From positions 1 through 7,986 of the forward strand of contig JADZBZ010000102.1 in the NCBI GenBank assembly GCA_020851835.1: a stretch of DNA of 7,986 bases, written 5' to 3'. Positions 1-4,569 of this stretch are shown here, one piece after another. The position numbers and the translations under genes were made by a program. The notes beneath the pieces are model-generated. The model was given only the letters and a program-made list of their open reading frames with translations, was not told where the DNA came from and did no database searches. Position 1 is the stretch's first letter. Each line of letters starts with the position of its first letter. The DNA is from Acidobacteriota bacterium. Lineage in GTDB: Bacteria > Acidobacteriota > Vicinamibacteria > Vicinamibacterales > UBA2999.

Positions 1-176
1 ATCAGGCCGCCAATGGACAGAATCCGGCGCGAGTCTCCCCGGACGATGCCGTGATCGACGATGTCGGCCATGAGGCGCGGGAGATACAGGCTGGCGAGGG
101 ACTGGGCGAAGGCCAGCAGGCAGACCACGGCCACGAGGGCGCGAAACGGCCTGAGGAGGCCGAGCAACTTCAGCAT
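1..176 (-). CDS. Multidrug-type ABC transporter, N-terminal fragment (runs off left edge)
   Basis: Fifty-eight codons are visible, starting MLKLLGLLRPF. The N-terminus matches the start of bacterial ABC exporters that fuse membrane and ATPase domains (the LmrA/YheI/YfiB-like type): a short cationic head, a first membrane helix at about residues 10-30 (FRALVAVVCLLAFAQSLASL), then the typical LPRLMADIVDHGIVRGD segment before the second helix. In that family the protein is about 580-600 aa, works as a dimer in the inner membrane and exports drugs or lipids with ATP. The ATPase motifs lie outside the window, so the substrate cannot be judged. The ATG at 176 is chosen because it gives the family's usual N-terminus; no strong Shine-Dalgarno precedes it. 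A possible small ORF ends 72 bp upstream on the same strand, so the two could be co-transcribed. Family assignment comes from recalled pattern, not an alignment. Confidence 0.8.
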   Translation of the reverse strand, partial: MLKLLGLLRPFRALVAVVCLLAFAQSLASLYLPRLMADIVDHGIVRGDSRRILSIGGL

Positions 177-248
177 CGACGAGACACGGGCGGAAGGTCG
201 GTCTCTGGAGTCCGGCGCGGCTGTTCGGGCCGGACGGGTGCCGCATGA

Positions 249-374
249 CTAGACGTGGCCGGTCTCCTTCGTGGTGGCGCTCGTCGGCAGGTCGAACCCG
301 TTCGGCATCGTCGTATGGTAGCTCTTGTACCCGTCGCGACGCGCGTGGCCGCTCCAGTCGCCAATGTCGAGCAT
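249..374 (-). CDS. Possible small protein, 41 aa, upstream of the ABC transporter gene
   Basis: An ATG at 374 opens a 41-codon frame beginning MLDIGDWSGHARRDGYKS and ending KETGHV before a TAG at 249-251. Third codon positions are about 90% G or C, as in the certain genes here, and the composition (D, G, Y, H, T, N, few R runs) is protein-like. The overlapping frames instead give Arg/Ser-rich shadow peptides. An in-frame stop lies upstream near the tRNA promoter, so the frame cannot be extended much and this ATG is its only usual start. The ribosome site is weak (AGCAGG only 2 nt away). I do not recognise a family. It lies between the tRNA promoter and the ABC gene and points the same way as the latter. 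It could be a small stand-alone protein, a gene remnant left at the tRNA locus, or chance. Confidence 0.35.
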   Translation of the reverse strand: MLDIGDWSGHARRDGYKSYHTTMPNGFDLPTSATTKETGHV

Positions 375-445
375 CGCCTGCTGGTCATCGTCGCTTCGGC
401 TTTTCCGGTTCGTGCGAGGGCGGCACGGTTACCCCGCGGTCCCGC

Positions 446-451
446 TACAAT
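446..451 (+). promoter_or_regulatory. Candidate -10 element of the tRNA-Arg promoter
   Basis: TACAAT lies 9 bases before the first base of the tRNA, the right distance for transcription to start just 5' of the mature end. No good -35 hexamer is visible 16-18 bp upstream (the region reads GCACGG), so it would be a weak or differently recognised promoter. Confidence 0.4.
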
Positions 452-459
452 GGCACCGA

Positions 460-536
460 GCGCCCGTAGCTCAGCTGGATAGAGCACCGGCCTTCTAAGC
501 CGGGGGTCGCAGGTTCGAGCCCTGCCGGGCGCGCCA
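460..536 (+). tRNA. tRNA-Arg (anticodon UCU), likely integration site of the adjacent element
   Basis: A 77-base cloverleaf with every arm paired. The acceptor stem is GCGCCCG (460-466) with CGGGCGC (526-532); discriminator G533; CCA encoded at 534-536. The D arm contains GCTC...GAGC. The anticodon stem is CCGGC (487-491) with GCCGG (499-503) around loop CTTCTAA, giving anticodon TCT at 494-496. The T arm is GCAGG (509-513), loop TTCGAGC, CCTGC (521-525). It reads AGA and AGG codons. Its 3' half abuts the non-coding strip before a tyrosine recombinase gene, the classic arrangement in which the tRNA 3' end acts as attB and is restored on integration. The tRNA is intact. I found no second copy of its 3' end in the window. 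Confidence 0.98.
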
Positions 537-540
537 CGTT

Positions 541-669
541 GTCACGATCCGGCAAGTGACTGCCGTAGAGAACCTTACGACTTCAGTCGGCGTCAGCGCC
601 GACGCCTGGAATCTCGCGGTGTCGATGCGCGTCTTCGGACGCGACTGACAAATGACGGACAATCCGTCA
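541..669. other. Hairpin cluster between tRNA-Arg and the recombinase gene
   Basis: This 130-bp non-coding strip has four dyads in a row: GTCAC/GTGAC (541-545, 556-560); GTCGGCG/CGCCGAC with a 4-base loop (586-592, 597-603); CGCGTC/GACGCG closing a TTCG tetraloop (628-633, 638-643); and TGACGGA/TCCGTCA with a 3-base loop (653-659, 663-669). The last ends 7 bp from the recombinase stop codon. They could terminate tRNA and int transcripts converging here, although none is followed by a clear T-run, or be arm-type sites bound by Int or Xis next to the attachment core. Confidence 0.55.
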
Positions 670-676
670 CGCCTCG

Positions 677-1909
677 CTACTGACCGAACGCCTTCAACTG
701 GCGTCGGCGCTCCCAGACGCCGGTCATCGCCTTCCTCAACTCCTCATCGGTGATGTTCAGGTAGCGCTGCGTCTGCTTGATGTCGGCGTGGCCGAGCTTC
801 AGCTGGATCGTGCGGATGTCGACCCCGTCGGCCAGGAGCCGGCACGCGCCTTCATGACGAAGATCGTGCCAGTGCAGATCGATCTGCCGCAGCTTCTCCC
901 GGTCTACGCGGCCCCGCATCGTCGCACGGATGAGCGGGTAGCCGTTCGCCCGCAGCAAGAGCGACTCCCAGGCCGTCTTGAACGAGTCCTGGTACTCGCC
1001 CTCCGGGTTGCCGAACACAAACGCGCTCGCCTTCAGCTTGGCGCATCGCCTCAGGACGGGCGCCAGCCTGCCGTGCGGGTCGAACGGCACGCGCCGGTTC
1101 TCCGAGTCCTTCGCGCGGGCACCGGGAATGGCGATCTGATGCCGATCCCAGTCCACGTGCCGGTTCTGGATGCGGAGCATCTCGCCCTGCCGGCAGCAGG
1201 TTTCCAACGCGCCGATGATGCGATCGTGCATCGACACGCCCGTCCCGACGTGCGCCTCGGAGCTCACTGCCAGCGCCGCATCGAGCAGCGCCTTCTCCTC
1301 GGCGGGCGCGATGCGGCGATCCCGCTTGGTTTCCTCCTTGGTTCTAATCGTGACGCCGAAGCGGTGGAAGGGCGAGTTCATCAGCAGTGGCGGATCCTGG
1401 AACCGCCCCCAGTTGATCGCGCCACGGAGCGCACTGAGTGCCCGGTTCACAGTCGCGATCGCACGCCCCTGGCGATACGACGCTTTGAATTGCTGGACCG
1501 GCTCGGGCTTCTCCAACACCTCCACCGGTTCGTTGCCGAGGACGGCTTTCACAGCTTTGAGCCGGCCCTTGATCGTGACCGGATCGCGCAGGCCTTCCGC
1601 CTCGACGTAGTTAGTGCAGTAGCGGTCGAGAAAGTCGGCGACGGTCAAGCCGTGGGACGCCTTCAGCACGGTGACGGGCTTCGCGCGTGGGTCGCCGCCG
1701 GCCATGATCTCGGCCAGGAACTTCGGCTCCCATACGCGCTCCGCCGTCTGCTTCGACGTCACCGGTTCGGTGGCGCCGCGCACGAGCGCGAACTCGTCGA
1801 CGCGCATGCGCCAGCGCGTGCCGGCGTACATCACGTCGAACCACCACGGATGGTCACACCGCGGACTGCCGCGGCACCCCTTAGGTTTGCAGATCTTCCG
1901 GACGGCCAT
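677..1909 (-). CDS. Tyrosine recombinase / site-specific integrase, 410 aa
   Basis: Catalyses site-specific recombination by a DNA-tyrosine intermediate, here most likely integration and excision at the neighbouring tRNA. The N-terminus carries a Cys/His cluster (C7, C12, C18, H20 in CKPKGCRGSPRCDH), perhaps a small zinc or arm-DNA-binding element. Residues about 88-170 look like the SAM-like core-binding domain (LTVADFLDRYC...; VNRALSALRGAINWG). The catalytic domain from about 200 has every expected residue: R240 (CCRQGEM), K267 as likely beta-hairpin lysine, H348-D-L-R351, H374 (KLGHAD) and nucleophile Y383 (QRYLNI). Length is normal and nothing is broken, so it should be active. An ATG at 1933 is also in frame, but the one at 1909 follows an ideal AGAGGGAGG ribosome site and gives the compact start MAVRKIC. 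The first 29 bp overlap the xis-like gene, suggesting a coupled xis-int operon. It reads toward the tRNA. Confidence 0.95.
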   Translation of the reverse strand: MAVRKICKPKGCRGSPRCDHPWWFDVMYAGTRWRMRVDEFALVRGATEPVTSKQTAERVWEPKFLAEIMAGGDPRAKPVTVLKASHGLTVADFLDRYCTNYVEAEGLRDPVTIKGRLKAVKAVLGNEPVEVLEKPEPVQQFKASYRQGRAIATVNRALSALRGAINWGRFQDPPLLMNSPFHRFGVTIRTKEETKRDRRIAPAEEKALLDAALAVSSEAHVGTGVSMHDRIIGALETCCRQGEMLRIQNRHVDWDRHQIAIPGARAKDSENRRVPFDPHGRLAPVLRRCAKLKASAFVFGNPEGEYQDSFKTAWESLLLRANGYPLIRATMRGRVDREKLRQIDLHWHDLRHEGACRLLADGVDIRTIQLKLGHADIKQTQRYLNITDEELRKAMTGVWERRRQLKAFGQ

Positions 1910-2177
1910 GTGCGCCTCCCTCTGCCGACGCAAGGCGGCGGCTCATCCGCCGCGTCAGTCGGTGTCGTGCTCCTGCCATTCTCGTCGGCGCTCCTCGCGC
2001 GATCCAGTCCTGCACGTCAACCGGGTCGAAGCGACAACTGCGGACGCCAAATCGCTGGCGTTTCAACTGGCCGCATGTGTACGCACGACGGACCGTCTCC
2101 TCGTGGCAACCCAGCAGGGCCGCCACCTCGAAGGCCGTCAGGAAGCGACGAGGCAACGATGTATCCGGATCTCTCAT
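1881..2177 (-). CDS. Excisionase-like helix-turn-helix protein, 98 aa
   Basis: A small MerR/Xis-fold DNA-binding protein. The segment FLTAFEVAALLGCHEETVRRA (residues 12-32) is the helix-turn-helix, followed by a wing-like stretch with RFGVRSCRF and the closing helix DPVDVQDWIA (51-60). This is the layout of the HTH_17/excisionase family. Such proteins bend att DNA and steer the recombinase toward excision, or act as regulators. After residue 62 comes a basic, probably disordered tail. The frame is open further upstream to 2405, but the ATG at 2177 has a strong GGAGGA site and starts just before the domain, while the upstream part is Arg/Pro-rich and does not look coding. It overlaps the recombinase gene by 29 bp and is transcribed with it. 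A plain transcriptional regulator is the alternative; position favours Xis. Confidence 0.8.
   Translation of the reverse strand: MRDPDTSLPRRFLTAFEVAALLGCHEETVRRAYTCGQLKRQRFGVRSCRFDPVDVQDWIARGAPTRMAGARHRLTRRMSRRLASAEGGAHGRPEDLQT
1915..1923 (-). promoter_or_regulatory. Ribosome binding site that sets the integrase start
   Basis: On the minus strand this reads AGAGGGAGG, 5 bases before the ATG at 1909. It lies downstream of the alternative ATG at 1933, so it supports the shorter protein. It also lies inside the 3' end of the xis-like ORF, fitting translational coupling. Confidence 0.75.
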
Positions 2178-2180
2178 GAC

Positions 2181-2186
2181 TCCTCC
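2181..2186 (-). promoter_or_regulatory. Shine-Dalgarno of the xis-like gene
   Basis: GGAGGA on the minus strand, three bases from the ATG at 2177 (spacer GTC). It is a strong site and fixes the start against the longer open frame. Confidence 0.75.
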
Positions 2187-2229
2187 TACGGAGCGTTCGG
2201 CGGGTGATCGGCAAGGGCGATGTCGGGAA

Positions 2230-2325
2230 GCGCCGCCCGCCCCTGAGGGCGCCGGGCGTGGCGCGGCTCTCCGCATGGCGTCGGAGAGGGGCCGTGGGTC
2301 ACGGCGGGAAGGCCTGAGGTCTTCC
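2230..2325. other. Dyad-rich leader between xis and the toxin-antitoxin pair
   Basis: Three strong dyads stand in about 95 bp. The first is CGCCC-CTGA-GGGCG (2238-2251), enclosed by GCGCC (2230-2234) and GGCGC (2260-2264). The second is GCCGTG-GGT-CACGGC (2291-2305). The third is a 19-base near-palindrome, GGAAG...CTTCC (2307-2325), with CCT/AGG inside. In an xis transcript starting near 2370 these would form a folded leader of nearly 200 nt; as DNA, the near-palindrome could be a repressor or Xis site. No credible reading frame covers the segment. Confidence 0.45.
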
Positions 2326-2376
2326 AGGTGGTGGCACCGGTCGTGGGACGCGTGCCGCGGATGGAGGGCCGTCCGC

Positions 2377-2405
2377 TTACAGCCAGACGACCTGCCTACA
2401 CTCAA
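2377..2405. promoter_or_regulatory. Candidate overlapping divergent promoters for xis-int and mntA-hepT
   Basis: On the minus strand TTGAGT (2405-2400) and CTGTAA (2382-2377) are 17 bp apart and point at xis. On the plus strand TTACAG (2377-2382) precedes TACACT (2397-2402) with a short 14-bp spacer, pointing at mntA. The hexamers are poor to fair matches to sigma-70 consensus, so this is a suggestion based on position and partial similarity. Confidence 0.25.
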
Positions 2406-2407
2406 TA

Positions 2408-2419
2408 GAACACGAGTTC
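2408..2419. promoter_or_regulatory. GAAC-N4-GTTC dyad, candidate operator upstream of mntA
   Basis: The sequence AGAAC-ACGA-GTTCT is a 5-bp-arm dyad whose core GAAC-N4-GTTC has the form of the LexA/DinR box known from Gram-positive bacteria. It sits 49 bp before the mntA start codon, at or just after the expected start of transcription, where a repressor would act. Equally it could be the site for autoregulation by the toxin-antitoxin pair. A short dyad can occur by chance. Confidence 0.35.
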
Positions 2420-2468
2420 TCGACGAAACCTGACACGGAGCAAGACACCGCTCGAATCAAGGGTATTC

Positions 2469-2795
2469 TTGTCGGCAGAGCCAGCCATGAGCCCTGAGGT
2501 TTCCGAGCACGCCGACGCGATTGCCGACCTGTGTCGTCGGTACGGCGTATTGCGTCTCGAGTTGTTTGGATCGGCCGCAGCCGGCACGGACGACCCGACC
2601 AGGAGCGACCTGGACTTTCTGGTCGAGTTCCAACCGCTCGAGGAAGGCACGTACGCCGACACCTACTTCGGCCTCATGGAGGGGCTCGAAGCCCTCTTTC
2701 ATCGGCCCGTCGACCTGGTCGTCGCCTCCGCGATCAAGAACCCCTACTTTCGGCAATCGGTGGACGACACCAAGACTCTCCTGTATGCGGCGTGA
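2469..2795 (+). CDS. mntA: MNT-domain nucleotidyltransferase, antitoxin of the HEPN/MNT pair, 108 aa
   Basis: A minimal nucleotidyltransferase of the pol-beta fold. The signature is present: G34-S35 in LFGSAAAGT, the metal-binding pair D47-x-D49 in RSDLDFLVEF, and a third acidic residue D82 in RPVDLVV. In studied MntA proteins this enzyme transfers AMP units from ATP to a tyrosine next to the active site of the partner HepT RNase and so silences it. Active-site residues are intact, so it is probably functional. The frame opens with TTG at 2469 preceded by AAGGG five bases away; ATG at 2487 is the alternative and would remove six residues outside the domain. The 3' end overlaps hepT by 11 bp, so translation is probably coupled, with the antitoxin made first. 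The gene diverges from xis-int across a shared regulatory gap. Family call is firm; antitoxin role follows from the pairing. Confidence 0.92.
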   Translation: MSAEPAMSPEVSEHADAIADLCRRYGVLRLELFGSAAAGTDDPTRSDLDFLVEFQPLEEGTYADTYFGLMEGLEALFHRPVDLVVASAIKNPYFRQSVDDTKTLLYAA

Positions 2796-3126
2796 GGCCA
2801 AGAAGTATCTGCTCGACATCCAGCGGGCCGCGACATTGGCGTTGGAGTTCGTCACGGGTCGCACGTTGGCGGACTACGAGGCGACGCCCATGCTGCGGGC
2901 CGCAGTCGAGCGGCAGTGCGAGATCATGGGGGAGGCCCTGGCCAAGCTCGCACGCGTCGACGAAGCCGTCGCCACCCGCATCCATGAGCACCGTCGCATC
3001 ATCGCTTTCCGCAACATCCTGATCCACGGCTACGCCGAAGTCGATCACCGGCTCGTGTGGGACGTCGTGACCACGAAGGTGCCGACGCTCCACGCCGACG
3101 TCACCTCGCTCATGAGCGAGGACTGA
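2785..3126 (+). CDS. hepT: HEPN-domain (DUF86) RNase toxin HepT, 113 aa
   Basis: An all-alpha HEPN protein of the DUF86/HepT family and normal length for it. The catalytic motif Rx4HxY is complete: R76-NILI-H81-G-Y83. In studied HepT dimers the Arg and His cut RNA (mRNA or tRNA ends depending on the system), and the Tyr of the motif receives AMP from MntA, which blocks activity. The N-terminal helix (YLLDIQRAATLALEF) and the ERQCEIMGEAL helix are typical. The start ATG at 2785 lies inside the end of mntA, giving an 11-bp overlap; no strong ribosome site is seen, fitting translational coupling. On a mobile element such a pair can stabilise the element or protect against phage. Gene order here is antitoxin then toxin. 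The RNA target cannot be told from sequence. Confidence 0.92.
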   Translation: MRREAKKYLLDIQRAATLALEFVTGRTLADYEATPMLRAAVERQCEIMGEALAKLARVDEAVATRIHEHRRIIAFRNILIHGYAEVDHRLVWDVVTTKVPTLHADVTSLMSED

Positions 3127-3479
3127 GCGGCGCACGTCCCAGCCATCGCGCAAGTGCCCGAACCCGCGCAGCGCCGGGCGCGGGTCAAGCCCGCAGCCAC
3201 GCCGCGCGTGGGCGGAGCGGCTAGCGACGAGGCTTGAGGCGCGCTCGGCGGTGCGCCACACTGCGGCCGCGATGGCCGGTCGGCCACCACGGAAGCCGTG
3301 CGGTGCGCGACGCGTGTGCTGGTCATCGCAACTGCCCATCTACGGGCCCACTTCGTCCCGCCACCGCGGCGCCCGCGCGTGGCCCACACCGTGCCCTCTG
3401 ACCTGACACCGACGCGGAGGGCGTGAGCGACCCTCGGGACGCGGCAGGGACCGAAGCCACGCTGCGAGGGGTGGGTCGC
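3127..3479. other. Non-coding, dyad-rich segment downstream of hepT
   Basis: None of the six frames looks coding: the open frames give Arg/Ala/Pro-rich peptides with no domain. The DNA instead carries a run of perfect dyads: 3162-3185, 3191-3215 (both listed separately), GGCGC/GCGCC (3238-3242, 3253-3257), the palindrome TGGCCG-GT-CGGCCA (3273-3286), CACGG-AAG-CCGTG (3288-3300), and the large inverted repeat from 3416. Near-identical 11-mers CGGTGCGCCAC and CGGTGCGCGAC occur at 3249 and 3300. This may be an intergenic repeat unit, a structured RNA, or the distal junction of the integrated element. Confidence 0.5.
3162..3215 (+). terminator. Two adjacent stable hairpins after hepT, possible terminator
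   Basis: ACCCGCGC (3162-3169) pairs perfectly with GCGCGGGT (3178-3185) around 8 bases. Six bases later CCGC plus CCACGC (3191-3194, 3197-3202) pairs with GCGTGG plus GCGG (3206-3215) around a 3-base loop. The first begins 36 bp after the hepT stop, a natural place to end the mntA-hepT message. Neither is followed by a T-run, so intrinsic termination is not assured; they may only protect the 3' end. Confidence 0.35.
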
Positions 3480-3490
3480 TCACGCCCTCC
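3416..3490. repeat. Perfect 18-bp inverted repeat spanning the 3' end of the 269-aa ORF
   Basis: GGAGGGCGTGAGCGACCC (3416-3433) and its exact complement (3473-3490) enclose a 39-base spacer. Pairing resumes outside a small bulge with GACG (3411-3414) and CGTC (3494-3497). Inside, CCCTCG/CGAGGG (3431-3436, 3465-3470) offers an alternative stem. The stop codon of the minus-strand ORF (3480-3482) lies in the right arm, so the repeat could serve as its terminator or 3' stabiliser. The long spacer also suits two terminal arms of a small mobile or repetitive element. Confidence 0.8.
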
Positions 3491-4289
3491 CTCCGTCCCC
3501 CTGATCGAACAGTGACGCCTGCCGGGGCCCGCGACGTCTGGCCTGGCCACGCGCACCGCCCACACGAACACCTCGGTCACTGCGGCGCATTCGTGGCGCA
3601 TCAACGTCGGTGATGGGCGACGTCACCGCGAGACCGTCGGCCGTTGTCGCCGTCGAGGAAGGGGTTGAGGGCACCTGAGGGTGGCGTTCCCCCGCCTCAA
3701 CCCCGGTTCGCCGCCTGGATCGCGGCCGCAGAAGTGGATCCAGATGCCGGTACGTGTGAGGCAACGCGCGGTAGTGGATGTGCCCGGCGTGGCTCCGGCG
3801 TGCCTCCTCCAGCACCGTGGACGACAGCTCGTCGAACACCTGTTCACCGGTCGCCAGCCAGCGCCGATACAGGTCGTCGTAGCGCTCGTCGCGATAGGTG
3901 AAGGCCAGGTCGCCCAGCCGTTTGGCGATGGCGGCCACGCGGCCAGTCGTGGGTTCGTGGCGCTTCTGAAAGTACCACCGCAGGTCGGCCAGCACCGATG
4001 GGGACAGCGGCCGCATGTCGGCGTCGATCGCGAGCGAGTGGTCCTTGCACGTGGGGGACCAGGGGAAGGTCCGCAGCAGGATCACCCATCGGGGCAAGGC
4101 CCGGAGCAGCGGCAATGACGGCCGCACGAGGCTGGCCGTCCGACTGGGATCGGGGCTCCTGACGAGGAACAGGAGGTGGACGCGACCGTTCTCGTCAACG
4201 CCGAGCAAGGGTTCGTCTCCCTGACGGTTCGCTGCCGTCAGGCCTACCAGGGCAGGCGCCTCAGAAAGGCCCGACAGACTCGCCTCCAC
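3480..4289 (-). CDS. Unrecognised protein, up to 269 aa, possibly with a non-native tail
   Basis: I do not recognise this protein. From the GTG at 4289 the first ~190 codons look truly coding: G/C-rich third positions and mixed composition, including PRWVILLRTFPWSPTCKDHS (residues ~67-86), LADLRWYFQKRH (~100-111) and a helical, acidic/aromatic stretch GDLAFTYRDERYDDLYRRW (~126-144). No signal peptide or clear membrane helix is visible. The last ~75 residues (RPRSRRRTG onward) are Arg, Thr, Ser and Gly-rich with no evident fold, and their DNA contains a 10-bp hairpin (3661-3704), so the original gene may have ended or been shifted there. Only a weak AGGCGG-like ribosome site precedes the GTG, and the frame stays open upstream without another start, so the N-terminus could be truncated. 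It lies downstream of the 133-aa gene on the same strand and ends in a perfect inverted repeat. Confidence 0.55.
   Translation of the reverse strand: MEASLSGLSEAPALVGLTAANRQGDEPLLGVDENGRVHLLFLVRSPDPSRTASLVRPSLPLLRALPRWVILLRTFPWSPTCKDHSLAIDADMRPLSPSVLADLRWYFQKRHEPTTGRVAAIAKRLGDLAFTYRDERYDDLYRRWLATGEQVFDELSSTVLEEARRSHAGHIHYRALPHTYRHLDPLLRPRSRRRTGVEAGERHPQVPSTPSSTATTADGLAVTSPITDVDAPRMRRSDRGVRVGGARGQARRRGPRQASLFDQGDGGRA
3661..3704 (-). terminator. Hairpin inside the tail of the 269-aa ORF, possible old terminator
   Basis: GGGGTTGAGG (3661-3670) and CCTCAACCCC (3695-3704) are perfect complements with a 24-base interval that holds a second small stem, CACC-TGAG-GGTG (3672-3683). Read on the minus strand the stem is followed by TTCCTC. 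It coincides with the point where the ORF stops looking coding, which would fit a terminator now read through. Confidence 0.3.
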
Positions 4290-4306
4290 CAGGCACCGCC
4301 TGCGCT

Positions 4307-4549
4307 CTACATCACACGCGTGTAGAAGCGCCCCGCGACCCCGTGCTCGAAGGTGTGCCGCGCCAAGGCAAGAAGCTTCGCGGCGATCTCCGGTGTTCGG
4401 GCGATGTATTCGTAGGGCAGGCCCTCAATGGGAACCTCGCTCGACAGCACTGATCGTTCAGCTGCGCGCCGACGGGGTGCGTGGGCCGAATGATCCGGCG
4501 CCGCAACGCTTGCCACCCGACGGGCCGGCATCCGTCCAGGCCGGACCAT
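4307..4549 (-). CDS. Doubtful short ORF, up to 80 aa, between two unrecognised genes
   Basis: The C-terminal ~45 codons (EVPIEGLPYEYIARTPEIAA... to GRFYTRVM, stop at 4307) have G/C-rich third positions and a plausible helical peptide. The first 35 codons (MVRPGRMPARR...) are Arg/Ala-rich and look non-coding. In another minus frame, about 4464-4562, a second plausible stretch, TLPDGPAWTDAGPSGGKR, ends at a stop near 4464. Fragments in two frames side by side suggest either a decayed gene with frameshifts or a chance open frame. No ribosome site is evident for any start. It lies 20 bp after the 133-aa gene and 17 bp before the 269-aa ORF, so if real it would be the middle gene of a three-gene operon. 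No family recognised. Confidence 0.22.
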   Translation of the reverse strand: MVRPGRMPARRVASVAAPDHSAHAPRRRAAERSVLSSEVPIEGLPYEYIARTPEIAAKLLALARHTFEHGVAGRFYTRVM

Positions 4550-4569
4550 CGGGCAGCGTGACGCACGAG

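Noticed and set aside
788..2179. Plus-strand 463-codon open frame opposite the recombinase
   Set aside because: It is the complement shadow of int and xis: Arg/Asp/Val-rich, no domain, while the minus frame has all catalytic residues.
2077..2433. Plus-strand 118-codon open frame across the xis gene and the control gap
   Set aside because: Arg/Ser/Trp-rich with no domain; antisense to xis at its start and over hairpins later.
3173..3182. 10-base match (GCCGGGCGCG) to the tRNA-Arg 3' end, a possible distal attachment site just after hepT
   Set aside because: Only ten GC-only bases match, and they form part of a hairpin. A match of this kind is expected by chance in GC-rich DNA; a real attachment repeat should extend into the T-arm.
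3216..3300. Integron attC-like site in the palindromic strip
   Set aside because: The dyads are GC-only and lack the paired GTTRRRY / RYYYAAC core sites.
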